A stretch of 64,000 nucleotides of DNA from Steroidobacteraceae bacterium. Lineage in GTDB: Bacteria > Pseudomonadota > Gammaproteobacteria > Steroidobacterales > Steroidobacteraceae. The stretch's first letter is position 1; each line of letters opens with the position of its first letter. Of this stretch, positions 30,165-38,897 are shown piece after piece. The notes beneath the pieces are model-generated. The model searched no databases. It was not told where the DNA came from and saw only the letters and a program-made list of their open reading frames with translations. Made by a program: the position numbers and the translations under genes. The stretch is from the NCBI GenBank assembly GCA_019187185.1, contig JABAQU010000002.1, forward strand, positions 1-64,000, in the 5' to 3' direction.

Positions 30165-31490
30165 GTGCTTCCCGCAGTGAACGAAACGATCCCCGCGCCC
30201 CGCCTGCCGCCCGAGGCTGCCGAGCCGTTCGACATCGGCGCGAGCGACGATTCGTTGCCACGCATGACGCGCCTGTTCCACGAACTCGGGGACATCTACC
30301 GCGTCTACGCACCCTCGCGTCGCGCGCACACCTGGCTCAGCAACCATCCCGACGACATCAAGCGCGTACTCGTCTCGAACCATCGCAATTACACCAAGGG
30401 CATCGGCTTCGACCGGGTCCGGATTCTACTCGGGAACGGCATCGTGACGAGCGACGGCGAGCTCTGGAAGCGCCAGCGCTACATGATGCAGCCGATGTTC
30501 CACCGCCGCGTGCTCACGCAGTTCGGCCGGATGATCTCCGAGGCGAACGACCGCTTCCTCGCCGGCTGGGCGGCGCAGGCAGCGCGCGGGGATCGCATCA
30601 ACGTCACGAACGACATGAGCGCGCTCGCGCTCGAGGTGATCCTGCGCTCGCTGCTCGGCACCGACCTCGACCTGCTCGCGGCGCAGCCGGGCGGCAATCC
30701 GTTCGACATCTTCACCGACGAATCCGCACGCGACCTCAAGTTCGCATACCGCTTCCGCCAGTTGACGAAGCTGATCCAGCAGTTGATCGAGCGCCGCCGC
30801 ACCGAGCCGCCCGAAACGCATTTCGATTTCCTCGGCATGCTGATCGCCGCGCGCGACCGCGAGACCGGCGCCGGCATGACCGATCGCGAGATGATCGACG
30901 AGGTGACGACCCTGATCGTCGCGGGCCACGAGACGACCGCGAACACGCTCAACTGCGTGTGGTACCTGCTGTCGCAGCACCCGCAGGTCGAGGCGAAACT
31001 GCACGCGGAGATCGACGCGCAGCCGGAGGAGCCTGCACCTGCGCTCGCGCGCATGGAAGAGCTGCGCTACACGAAGTCCGTCATCGACGAGACACTGCGG
31101 CTGTATCCGCCGGTCTGGGTCTTTTCGCGCCGGGCGATCGGCCCCGACACGCTGTCGGGTTACGAGCTGCCCGCGGGCGCCGACCTGCTGCTCTCGCCCT
31201 ATCACCTGCACCGGCATCCGCGCTACTGGCAGGACCCGGAGGGCTTTCATCCCGAGCGGTTCGACGCGGAGCACGAAGCCGAGCGGCCGCGTTTTGCGTA
31301 CATGCCCTTCTCGGCGGGGCCCCGCCACTGCATCGGCGAGGCGTTTTCGGTATTCGAGATGCTGATTCACCTGTCGAAAGTCGCTCGCCGCTATCGGCTG
31401 CGCCTCGAGCACGACGGCCCCGTCGAGTTCGAGGCACAGGTGAACCTGCGTACCCGCCACCCGCTGTACATGAGACTGGAGCGCCGATGA
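30165..31490 (+). CDS. Cytochrome P450
   Basis: 441-aa heme-thiolate monooxygenase. The I-helix AGHETTA, the K-helix ETLR (ExxR), the PERF-like HPERFD and the heme-binding FSAGPRHCIGEAF (Cys about 389) are all intact. Its general appearance resembles CYP102/CYP4-like fatty-acid hydroxylases, without a fused reductase. There is no N-terminal membrane anchor. The GTG at 30165 is used; a second GTG lies four codons later. It overlaps the acyl-AMP ligase by ATGA, so the pair should act on the same acyl substrate. The redox partner is not in the window. Confidence 0.93.
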   Translation: MLPAVNETIPAPRLPPEAAEPFDIGASDDSLPRMTRLFHELGDIYRVYAPSRRAHTWLSNHPDDIKRVLVSNHRNYTKGIGFDRVRILLGNGIVTSDGELWKRQRYMMQPMFHRRVLTQFGRMISEANDRFLAGWAAQAARGDRINVTNDMSALALEVILRSLLGTDLDLLAAQPGGNPFDIFTDESARDLKFAYRFRQLTKLIQQLIERRRTEPPETHFDFLGMLIAARDRETGAGMTDREMIDEVTTLIVAGHETTANTLNCVWYLLSQHPQVEAKLHAEIDAQPEEPAPALARMEELRYTKSVIDETLRLYPPVWVFSRRAIGPDTLSGYELPAGADLLLSPYHLHRHPRYWQDPEGFHPERFDAEHEAERPRFAYMPFSAGPRHCIGEAFSVFEMLIHLSKVARRYRLRLEHDGPVEFEAQVNLRTRHPLYMRLERR

Positions 31491-33451
31491 GCCCTGTTGC
31501 GACCCTCACCGAACTGATCGAAACGAACCGCAAGGTCGACCGCGCGCTCGTCTACCTCGAAGGCGACAAGGAAGAACGGCGCGTGCCGTACGGCGCGCTG
31601 TACGAGCGTGCGCTCGGCATCCTGCATCATCTGCAGAAGCTCGGCGCGCGCCCCGGCGACAAGCTGATCCTCTTCCTCAACAACAACGAGCAGTTCCTCG
31701 ACGCGTACTGGGCGGGCATCCTCGGCGGCATCGTGCCGGTGCCGGTCGCGATCGGCATCAGCGACGAACACCGGCACAAGCTGCTGCGCATCGCGCGCAA
31801 GCTCGGCCAGCCGTTCCTGTACACCGACAGGAAGACGCTCGACCGGATCGGCCAGTTCGCCGCGACCACCGGCGAGGACACGGCATTCACCGCGCTGCGC
31901 GCGCGCACCTTCCTCGTCGATACGCTCGACGACATCTCGCGCGCCGGCACCGTTCACCGCGCACGCCCCGACGACACCGCGTTCATCCAGTTCTCGTCGG
32001 GCTCGACCAACGAGCCGAAGGGGGTCGTGCTGACGCACGCGAACATCCTCGCCAACGGCCGCGGCGCGGGCGAATTCTGCGGCTTCAACACCGACGATGT
32101 GCCGCTCTCGTGGATGCCGCTGACTCACGACATGGGCCTCATCGGCTTTCACATCTTCATGTTCATGCATCGCATGAACGTGCACCTGATGCCGACGGAA
32201 CTGTTCATCCGCCGGCCACTGCTGTGGCTGCAGCACGCCTCGCGCAAACGGGCGACGATCCTCTCGTCACCCAATTTCGGCTACCGCCACTACCTGAAGG
32301 TGCTCGGCGAGCGCAGCTTCGAAGACCTCGACCTGTCGTCGGTGCGGCTCATTTTCAACGGCGCCGAGCCGATCTCGGTCGACCTGTGCGAAGAGTTCCT
32401 CGCGCGCATGGAACCGGCAGGCCTCGCGCGCACCGCCATGTTCCCGGTATACGGCCTCGCCGAAGCGTCACTCGCCGTGAGCTTTCCGCCGGTCGGGCGC
32501 CCGTACCGGTCGATCTGCTTCGATCGCCACCGGATGGGCGTCGGCAACGCGCCACCGCGCATCGCCCAGACGCACCGCGATGCCATGGAACTCATGGCCG
32601 TCGGCGCCGCGATCCCGTACTGCGAGCTGCAACTGGTCGACGACGCAGGCCAGCCTGTCCCGGGCGGCCATGTCGGACACATCCTGATTCGCGGCGAGAA
32701 CGTGACGCGCGGCTATTACGAGGACCCCCAGACCAATGCGGCGATGATCACGGCCGACGGCTGGGTGCGCACGGGCGACCTCGGCCTCATCGACGACGGC
32801 GATCTCTACATCACGGGCCGCGCCAAGGAGATCATCTTCGTCAACGGGCAGAACTACTACCCGCACGACCTCGAGAGCATCGCGCTGCGCGCGCCGGGAC
32901 TCGAACTCGGCAAGGTGGTCGCGGCAGGCGTGCGGCCGCGCGGCGCGCAGGCCGACCAGCTGGTCGTGTTCGTGCTGCATCGCTCCGACATGGCCGACTT
33001 CCTGCCGACCGCCACCGAGGTCGCGCGACTCGTCAACGAACACACCGGTCTCGAGGTCGCCGAAGTCGTCCCCGTCAAGCGCATCCCGAAGACCACGAGC
33101 GGCAAGATCCAGCGCCACCTGCTCGAAGATGCGTACATCGACGGCGAGTTCGCCGCCGATCTCGCCGAGCTCGCCCGCCTGCGCGGCGCGCAGCGGGTGC
33201 CGGCGGCTGCCTCGGGCAGCGAGATCGAGGCCAAGATCAAGCTGGTCTGCGATACCGAGCTCGGCCGCGCCATCGGCCTCGACGACAACCTGTTCGAGAT
33301 CGGCGCGAGCTCACTCAAGCTGATCGCGATCCACGAGGCGATCGATCGCGACTACCCGGGCGTCATCGACCTGACCGAGCTGTTCGACTACCCGACGATC
33401 CGCGAGCTCGCGGCGTTCCTCGCCGGCAAGCTCGCTCAGCCGGCGCCGTAG
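31487..33451 (+). CDS. Fatty acyl-AMP ligase fused to an acyl carrier domain
   Basis: 654-aa two-domain protein. Residues 1-570 are an adenylate-forming enzyme: FIQFSSGSTNEPKGV P-loop (about 168-182), PVYGLAEASLAVSFPP, DGWVRTGDLGLIDDG, and the C-terminal lysine in KTTSGKIQRH. Resemblance to FAAL-type enzymes (GFNTDDVPLSWMPLTHDMGL) suggests it transfers acyl-adenylate to a carrier rather than to CoA. Residues 575-654 form that carrier, with phosphopantetheine Ser near residue 609 in GASSLKL. It would activate and tether a fatty acid, perhaps hydroxylated by the P450. The phosphopantetheinyl transferase gene is adjacent. Its tail overlaps the convergent acyltransferase by 16 bp. Confidence 0.92.
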   Translation: MSPVATLTELIETNRKVDRALVYLEGDKEERRVPYGALYERALGILHHLQKLGARPGDKLILFLNNNEQFLDAYWAGILGGIVPVPVAIGISDEHRHKLLRIARKLGQPFLYTDRKTLDRIGQFAATTGEDTAFTALRARTFLVDTLDDISRAGTVHRARPDDTAFIQFSSGSTNEPKGVVLTHANILANGRGAGEFCGFNTDDVPLSWMPLTHDMGLIGFHIFMFMHRMNVHLMPTELFIRRPLLWLQHASRKRATILSSPNFGYRHYLKVLGERSFEDLDLSSVRLIFNGAEPISVDLCEEFLARMEPAGLARTAMFPVYGLAEASLAVSFPPVGRPYRSICFDRHRMGVGNAPPRIAQTHRDAMELMAVGAAIPYCELQLVDDAGQPVPGGHVGHILIRGENVTRGYYEDPQTNAAMITADGWVRTGDLGLIDDGDLYITGRAKEIIFVNGQNYYPHDLESIALRAPGLELGKVVAAGVRPRGAQADQLVVFVLHRSDMADFLPTATEVARLVNEHTGLEVAEVVPVKRIPKTTSGKIQRHLLEDAYIDGEFAADLAELARLRGAQRVPAAASGSEIEAKIKLVCDTELGRAIGLDDNLFEIGASSLKLIAIHEAIDRDYPGVIDLTELFDYPTIRELAAFLAGKLAQPAP

Positions 33452-34347
33452 AGCGGCTTCTTCAGCTTCCAGCGCTTGTGCGACCACAGCCAGTCGGGGG
33501 GCGCCGCGTGGATCTGCGCCTCGGAAAAGCGCGCGTAGCGCTCGGTGAACTCGCCGGTTGCGAGCCGCTCGCCGCCCTCGGCGAGCGGCGTGAAAGTCAC
33601 TTCGTAGTGGCCGCGCGACAGGCGTCGCATGCCGACGAACAGCGACGCGTAACCGGTCGTGCGCGCGATCTCCTCGGCGCCCATGTAGAACGCGGTGTCG
33701 CGATTCAGGAAACGGGTCCAGTGGCGCTTCTCGCTGCTGCGCGGCTCCTGGTCGGCAATCACCGCAATCACGCGCACGATGCGCCGCCGCTTGATGATGT
33801 CGGGCAGCAGTTCCTTGGCCGGCACGAGGTGCGCGCCGAAGCGCGTACGCAGCGTGAGCATTTCGTCGTTCGCCCAGCGGTTCTTGAGCGGCTTGTACGC
33901 AGCGTCGACCGGGTAGCCGACCTGGCTCGCCATCGCGTGCATCAGCCATTCCCAGTTGCACTGGTGGGCCGCGACCACGAGAACGGGGCGGCCGCGCGCG
34001 AGGCGCTCCGTGAGGACCGGCAGGTTCGTGAAACGCACGTAACGTGCGATCTGCTCGCGCGTCAGTGCACCGGTGCGCACGATTTCGGCGAATACCTGTG
34101 CGAAGCCGAGGTGATGGCGCTTGCAGATTGCCGCCCGTGCGCGCGCGTCGAGCTCGGGAAACGCGATTGCGAGGCTCGCATCGATGTGGCGACGCCGGTA
34201 GCGAAAGACGTGGAAGCCGAGCGTGCCGAGGCACCACACGAGGCCATAGAGCAGCGGCGCCGGAATGCGCGACAGCAGTGCAACCCACCAGACCGGACGC
34301 CTCGGCGACTGCGGCGGGGCGGCTACGCCGGGCTCGGGATCTGGCAA
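33436..34347 (-). CDS. LpxL/HtrB-like lipid A acyltransferase
   Basis: 303-aa membrane acyltransferase of the HtrB/LpxL family, which adds secondary acyl chains to lipid A or related lipids from acyl-ACP. The catalytic H-x4-E is visible as HQCNWEW near residue 125. One N-terminal TM segment, the ADQEPRSSEK region and the late IHAAPPDWLWSHKRWK match the family. It differs from housekeeping LpxL in lacking strict conservation of the middle region, and it lies opposite a carrier-protein acyl ligase. It might therefore use acyl groups from that enzyme (inference). It starts 10 bp after the MFS gene. Confidence 0.88.
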   Translation of the reverse strand: MPDPEPGVAAPPQSPRRPVWWVALLSRIPAPLLYGLVWCLGTLGFHVFRYRRRHIDASLAIAFPELDARARAAICKRHHLGFAQVFAEIVRTGALTREQIARYVRFTNLPVLTERLARGRPVLVVAAHQCNWEWLMHAMASQVGYPVDAAYKPLKNRWANDEMLTLRTRFGAHLVPAKELLPDIIKRRRIVRVIAVIADQEPRSSEKRHWTRFLNRDTAFYMGAEEIARTTGYASLFVGMRRLSRGHYEVTFTPLAEGGERLATGEFTERYARFSEAQIHAAPPDWLWSHKRWKLKKPLYGAG

Positions 34348-34357
34348 CGCGGTGTGC

Positions 34358-35662
34358 TCATGCGGCTTGTGCTCGTGCTTCGCTGCGGGCGCGCAGGTAG
34401 AGCCACAGGGCCCATACCGCGATCACGCCATTGGCGACGCCGACCAGCGTGAACGGCGCCGACGGGCCGACCCGGTCGTACAGCCAGCCTCCCAGCGATG
34501 ATATCGCGAGAATGCCGAGCCCACCGAAAAACGCCTGCAGGCCGAACACGGAGCCGCGCGAGCGCGGCTCGGTTTCCTGACCGAGCAGGATCGTCGCCGC
34601 GAGCACCGTGCTCACCTGCCCGATGCCGAGCAGCATCAGCGCGGGAACGGCGCCCGGGCGCACGATGTCGTCCTGCATGCCCACCCAGCAGTAGCCCGCC
34701 AGCGCGAGCGCGAATGCGAGCGCGAAATGCGCGGTGCGGCTCATGCGATCGCCGAGCCAGCCGAATACCGGTGCCCACAGCATCGCGGTGCCCTGCGTGA
34801 CACCGATCGTCATGCCCACCTTGCCCGCCGCCTGCGACGCGCTCAGCCCCTCCGCGACGGCGGACTGCGCGGCCCAGAGCGCCAGGAACAGCGTGATCAG
34901 GCTGAGGTCGGCGCGGGACGTGAACCCGCCGCCGTAGGCGAGCAGGATGCGCGGATTGCGCGCCGCCCGCAGGCCCTCGGCCACGAGCAGGTGCAGCGGC
35001 TTGCGCTCGCTCGCCTTCGACGGCAACCCCGGCTTCAGGCCGAGCATCACGATCGCCGCGAGCACGGTGACCCCGGCCACGGTGAAATACGCGTAGCGCC
35101 CGGCATCGAGCTCGCTCGCGCCGGCGGACGCGAACCAGCGCGGCAGCTGGGTGAGCCCGACGAGGAACGTGACCGAACCGACGGCGTTCAGGAAGAACGC
35201 GACACCCGTCAACTTGCCGCGCGAGGTCTCGGCGGGGTAGTCGGCGAGCACGGTCGCGAGCATGGCGCCGAGCGCCGCCACTGCGCAGCCGAACACGAGC
35301 CGGTAGGCCACGAGTTCCGGCATCGAATGCGCGAGCGGATAGAGGACGTAGCCGCCGGCGATCAGCAGGAATCCGGTCACGTAGACGGGGCGTCGACCGA
35401 TGCGGTCCGACAGTGCACCCCACAGGCCGATCACGACGAGGATGCTGATTTCCTGCCACGACTGCAGGATGCCGGTGGCGACGCCCTGCTCGCCCGTCGG
35501 CAACGCGAGGTTCACTTTCAGCACGAACGGCGTCATCGCGGGCAGATACGCAAACAGCCCGATGCTGACGAACGCCGCGAACAGATAACAGAGCGCGTGG
35601 CGGCGCGAGACGCCGGGCGCAAGCTCGATGAATCCCAGCCTTTGCGGCGCTTCGTTCGTCAC
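34358..35662 (-). CDS. MFS transporter
   Basis: 434-aa major facilitator with about 12 hydrophobic helices. The cytoplasmic loop motif between TM2 and TM3 reads GALSDRIGRRPVYVTG, and the second-half equivalent GWLGDRMSRTAH. It lies 14 bp after the P1B ATPase and 10 bp before the acyltransferase, so it is probably co-transcribed. The GTG at 35662 is used because a GGGGGG-rich Shine-Dalgarno lies just upstream and the first TM follows. Substrate unknown; drug, lipid or metal-chelate efflux are possible. Confidence 0.85.
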   Translation of the reverse strand: MTNEAPQRLGFIELAPGVSRRHALCYLFAAFVSIGLFAYLPAMTPFVLKVNLALPTGEQGVATGILQSWQEISILVVIGLWGALSDRIGRRPVYVTGFLLIAGGYVLYPLAHSMPELVAYRLVFGCAVAALGAMLATVLADYPAETSRGKLTGVAFFLNAVGSVTFLVGLTQLPRWFASAGASELDAGRYAYFTVAGVTVLAAIVMLGLKPGLPSKASERKPLHLLVAEGLRAARNPRILLAYGGGFTSRADLSLITLFLALWAAQSAVAEGLSASQAAGKVGMTIGVTQGTAMLWAPVFGWLGDRMSRTAHFALAFALALAGYCWVGMQDDIVRPGAVPALMLLGIGQVSTVLAATILLGQETEPRSRGSVFGLQAFFGGLGILAISSLGGWLYDRVGPSAPFTLVGVANGVIAVWALWLYLRARSEARAQAA

Positions 35663-35676
35663 GCGGCCCCCCGTGT

Positions 35677-38007
35677 TCAGGCGCGCAGCATTCTCATGCC
35701 ATTGACAGTCACGATCAATGTCGCACCGACATCTGCCGCCACCGCCAACCACAAGGTGGCCCAACCGGGGATCGTGATCGCGAGGAAGGCGAGCTTCAGG
35801 CCAAGGGACAGCGCGATGTTCTCCTTGACGAGGCGCCGGGACTTGCGCGCCACCGCGAGCGCACGCGGCAAGCGGTGCAGGTCGTCCTGCATCAGGACGA
35901 CATCGGCGCTCTCCATCGCCTGCGCGGTACCGCCGGCGCCCATCGCGATGCCGACATCCGCGCCCGCGAGCGCCGGCGCATCGTTGATGCCGTCGCCGAC
36001 CATCGCGACGACACCGTGCGTCGAGCGCAGGCGACTGATCTCGCGCATCTTGTCGGCGGGCAGCAGCCCTGCGTGCACCTCATCGATCCCGTCGATCGCG
36101 CGGGCAACCCGGGCCGCGACACCCGCGTTGTCGCCGGTCAGCATCGCCGTCCTGACGTCGGGGAACGATGCGCGCAGGGCGCGCAGCGCGGCCGCCGTAT
36201 CCGCGCGTGGCTCGTCCTCGACCGCGATCAGGCCGACAATCCGCTCGCCTCGCGAGACGTACATGGTCGTGCGGTCATCGCCCTGCGGCGAGCCGGCAAG
36301 GCGCGGCGGCAGTGACGGGGCATGGTCTCCCGAGGCGAACAGGCCCTCGCTGCCGACCGCCACGCGTTCGCCGGCGACGTTGCCGACGATGCCGCGCCCG
36401 GCCACCGCGCGAACCGCACTGGCAGCGGGGAAGCGGCGCGCGACACCGCGCTCGCCCGCCGCCGCGCGAATCGCATGTGACACGGGATGCTCGGACGCGG
36501 ACTCGACCGATGCGGCGAGACCCAGCACGTCGTCACAGCTGCCGCAATCGGCGCGCGATGCGTCGTCGTGCGAGCAGTCGAGCCCCGCGATGCGCGTCAC
36601 CGCGGGGCGGCCGCTCGTCAATGTGCCGGTCTTGTCGAACGCGATCACGCGCACATCGGCCAGCGCGTCCAGCCGCTCGCCGCCCTTCACCAGCACCCCG
36701 AGCTGCGCCAGGCGCGTCAGGCTGCTGACGACCGTCACCGGGATGCTGATCACGAGCGCACACGGGCACGCGACGATGAGCAGCGCGAGACCGCGATACA
36801 GCCAGCCGTGCGTGCCGTCCGCAGTGTCGAGCAGCGGCTGGCCGAATGCGAGCACGGGCACGAGCACGATCGCGACGGCGAGCAGCACGACCGCGGGCGT
36901 GTACCAGCGCGCAAAACGGTCGATGAACCGCTCCGCCGGCGACCTCGCCGCCTGCGCGGCCTCGACGAGCCTCGCGATGCGCGCGATCGTCGAGTCGGCC
37001 GCGAGGCGCGTCACCTCGATCTCGATGGCTCCCTCGCCGTTGACGGTGCCGGCGAGCACCACATCGCCGGCGCGCTTCGCGACGGGCACGCTCTCGCCGG
37101 TGACCGCCGCCTCGTCGAGCGTCGATTCGCCGGCGAGGATCTCGCCGTCCACCGGTACGCGCTCGCCGGGACGCACCAGCACGCGTGCGCCGAGCGGCAC
37201 CGCGTCGGCGGGCATCGTCTCCTGATGGTAGTGATCCGCGTCGCCGTGCGAGTGCCCGTGGTCGTGGTCGTGGCCGTGGTCGTGGTCGTGACCGTGATCA
37301 TCGTCGTCGTGATGCGCGCCACCGTGATCGGCGCCTGCGTTCGCCCGATGCAGCCGCATCACGGTGGCCGTCCGGGGTTGCAGCGCGAGGAGACTGCGCA
37401 ACGAACGACGCGCGCGGTCGGCGCTGTACGCCTCGAGCGCCTCGCCGAGCGTGTACAGCAGGATCACGGTCACCGCCTCGCCGCCGGCATCGATGGCGAG
37501 TGCACCGAGTGTCGCGATGGCCATCAGCAGATCGATCGTGATGCGCCGGCTGTACAGCAACGCGCGCAGTCCCTTGGCGAACACCGGCAATCCGGCCACG
37601 ACGACGACGGCGAAAAACACGAATGACAGGCCCCGGGGCGGCAGAACCGCCGGCGCGGCCAACGCCAGCGCGACCGCCGCGAGCACGGCGATCGCCGCAG
37701 CGCTCGCGACGCGCAGGCGCGGCTGGCTCCACAGAAATGCGAAAAACCCCGCAAGGCCGCGCCGCTCGACGAGCGGCGCAAGCGGCTGCGCAGACGGCGG
37801 ATCGCCCTGCAGCCGAAACCCGAGTTGCGACAATCGCTGTTCGATGAGGTGCCGCGCAACGTCCCCGTCCACCTGCATCGATTCGGTCGTGAAATCGACG
37901 CTGACGGCGTGCACGCCCGGCAGCTTGCGTATTCCGTCCTCGATCGTGAGGGCGCAGCTGCCGCAGTCCATGCCGGCGATACGGTAGCGGTGACGGGGCG
38001 GTTCCAT
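35677..38007 (-). CDS. P1B-type heavy-metal ATPase with His-rich actuator insertion
   Basis: About 776-aa metal efflux ATPase. The N-terminal HMA domain has GMDCGSCALTIE. The TM metal site is CPC in ACPCALVIS, the phosphorylation site is DKTGTLT, and the hinge is VGDGINDAPA; the set of motifs suits a Zn/Cd/Pb ATPase. At about residues 226-262, just before the actuator VRPGERVPVDGE, there is a long insertion of repeated His-Asp-Gly that is unusual for this position. The ATG at 38007 is preferred to the one at 38022, which falls inside the MerR-type operator. It is preceded by that operator and followed by the MFS and acyltransferase genes. Confidence 0.93.
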   Translation of the reverse strand: MEPPRHRYRIAGMDCGSCALTIEDGIRKLPGVHAVSVDFTTESMQVDGDVARHLIEQRLSQLGFRLQGDPPSAQPLAPLVERRGLAGFFAFLWSQPRLRVASAAAIAVLAAVALALAAPAVLPPRGLSFVFFAVVVVAGLPVFAKGLRALLYSRRITIDLLMAIATLGALAIDAGGEAVTVILLYTLGEALEAYSADRARRSLRSLLALQPRTATVMRLHRANAGADHGGAHHDDDDHGHDHDHGHDHDHGHSHGDADHYHQETMPADAVPLGARVLVRPGERVPVDGEILAGESTLDEAAVTGESVPVAKRAGDVVLAGTVNGEGAIEIEVTRLAADSTIARIARLVEAAQAARSPAERFIDRFARWYTPAVVLLAVAIVLVPVLAFGQPLLDTADGTHGWLYRGLALLIVACPCALVISIPVTVVSSLTRLAQLGVLVKGGERLDALADVRVIAFDKTGTLTSGRPAVTRIAGLDCSHDDASRADCGSCDDVLGLAASVESASEHPVSHAIRAAAGERGVARRFPAASAVRAVAGRGIVGNVAGERVAVGSEGLFASGDHAPSLPPRLAGSPQGDDRTTMYVSRGERIVGLIAVEDEPRADTAAALRALRASFPDVRTAMLTGDNAGVAARVARAIDGIDEVHAGLLPADKMREISRLRSTHGVVAMVGDGINDAPALAGADVGIAMGAGGTAQAMESADVVLMQDDLHRLPRALAVARKSRRLVKENIALSLGLKLAFLAITIPGWATLWLAVAADVGATLIVTVNGMRMLRA

Positions 38008-38014
38008 GGTGCGA

Positions 38015-38045
38015 TCGTGCACCTTGAAGCCGGGTTCAAGGTCAA
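38015..38045 (-). promoter_or_regulatory. MerR-type operator/promoter for the metal ATPase
   Basis: Perfect palindrome ACCTTGAA-N6-TTCAAGGT at 38021-38042. It is preceded on the minus strand by -35 TTGACC (38040-38045) and followed 19 bp on by a weak -10, GCACGA (38015-38020). A 19-bp spacer filled by a dyad is the MerR-family hallmark. It overlaps the merR stop codon, and the start site would sit at or near the ATPase ATG. Confidence 0.7.
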
Positions 38046-38836
38046 GGGGTCGCTTCGAGCGTCAGGAAGAGCTGCGCATAGAGGAATGCGTGGTCGCCAC
38101 GGACCCGCAGCTGCAGGCCGTCGGGCGCCGGCGCCAGCGTCACGTCGACGTGCACGCCGCAACCCGCATCCGCCGCGACGAGCTGTTCGAGCGCCGCCTG
38201 CACGGCCGCGCTGCGGTCGCGCACGAGGATCGTGTAGCCGTCCGCGTCCTTCCAGACGTGCACGTGCCGCCCGCGCAGCGCCTTGAAAATGCGCTCCTGG
38301 TCGGCCGATGCGAGCGCGCAGCCGATGCGCCGGGTCAGCCGATGCACCGCCCCGGGCGCCGCCCGCTCCGGCTCGTGGCCGCAGACGTGGTCGATCAGCC
38401 GCCGGTAGACGCGCGCGGTGCTGCCGCCCGCCGCGCGTCCGACCTGCGCGGTCAGGTCGTCGAGGAACAGCTCGAGTTCGTGGCGCAGCACGAGGAGCTC
38501 GGTGAGCCGCCGCTCGATCTCGATGAAACGCTGTTCGGCGATGCCGACCACGGTGTGGCCACGACCGCGCTTGTCTTCGCCGCCCGCGCGCAGCAGCTTG
38601 ATGTCGCCGAGCGAGAAGCCGAGCCGCTGCGCGCGATGGATGAATGTGAGCGCGCGCAGCGCCGCGCGCGGGTACAGACGGTAGCCCGCCGCGCTGCGCG
38701 CCGCGGGCGGCAGCAGGCCCTCGCGCTCGTAGTAGCGCAGCATCGACGTGCTGACCCCGGCGCGCCTCGCGAGCTGGCCGATCGTGAGCGATGCGCCGTC
38801 GGGGGCGTCGGCTTTGTGGCGTCGTTTGGTTACCAT
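38042..38836 (-). CDS. MerR-family regulator with extended C-terminal domain
   Basis: 264-aa MerR regulator, about twice the usual length. The winged-helix HTH is LTIGQLARRAGVSTSMLRYY followed by EREGLLPPAARSAAGYRLY, and a long dimer coiled coil covers about 95-140. A C-terminal ~110-residue domain is unfamiliar. Cysteines are few: one after the coiled coil (HVCGHE), one in RIGCALAS and one in DAGCGVHVD. These are not the CadR/ZntR pattern, so the metal or ligand is not predictable. It lies between two copies of the palindrome, one toward the metal ATPase and one toward the ABC exporter, and probably controls both. Confidence 0.88.
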   Translation of the reverse strand: MVTKRRHKADAPDGASLTIGQLARRAGVSTSMLRYYEREGLLPPAARSAAGYRLYPRAALRALTFIHRAQRLGFSLGDIKLLRAGGEDKRGRGHTVVGIAEQRFIEIERRLTELLVLRHELELFLDDLTAQVGRAAGGSTARVYRRLIDHVCGHEPERAAPGAVHRLTRRIGCALASADQERIFKALRGRHVHVWKDADGYTILVRDRSAAVQAALEQLVAADAGCGVHVDVTLAPAPDGLQLRVRGDHAFLYAQLFLTLEATP

Positions 38837-38845
38837 CGCGGGACC

Positions 38846-38877
38846 TTGACCTTGAACTCTACTTCAAGGTCTATCGT
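38846..38877 (+). promoter_or_regulatory. MerR-type operator/promoter for the ABC exporter operon
   Basis: -35 TTGACC (38846-38851), a 19-bp spacer holding the palindrome ACCTTGAA-CTCTAC-TTCAAGGT (38849-38870), and -10 CTATCG/TATCGT (38871-38877). It has the same half-sites as the element at 38021-38042. The predicted start is near 38883, ahead of a GGGGGAG Shine-Dalgarno. Placed between merR and the exporter genes, it points toward the exporter. Confidence 0.75.
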
Positions 38878-38897
38878 GCAGCCAGCGTGCGGGGGGA

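Noticed and set aside
37225-37330. The GTGGTC-rich stretch as a CRISPR-like or satellite repeat
   Set aside because: It lies in frame within the ATPase gene and simply encodes the His/Asp insertion; there are no spacers.
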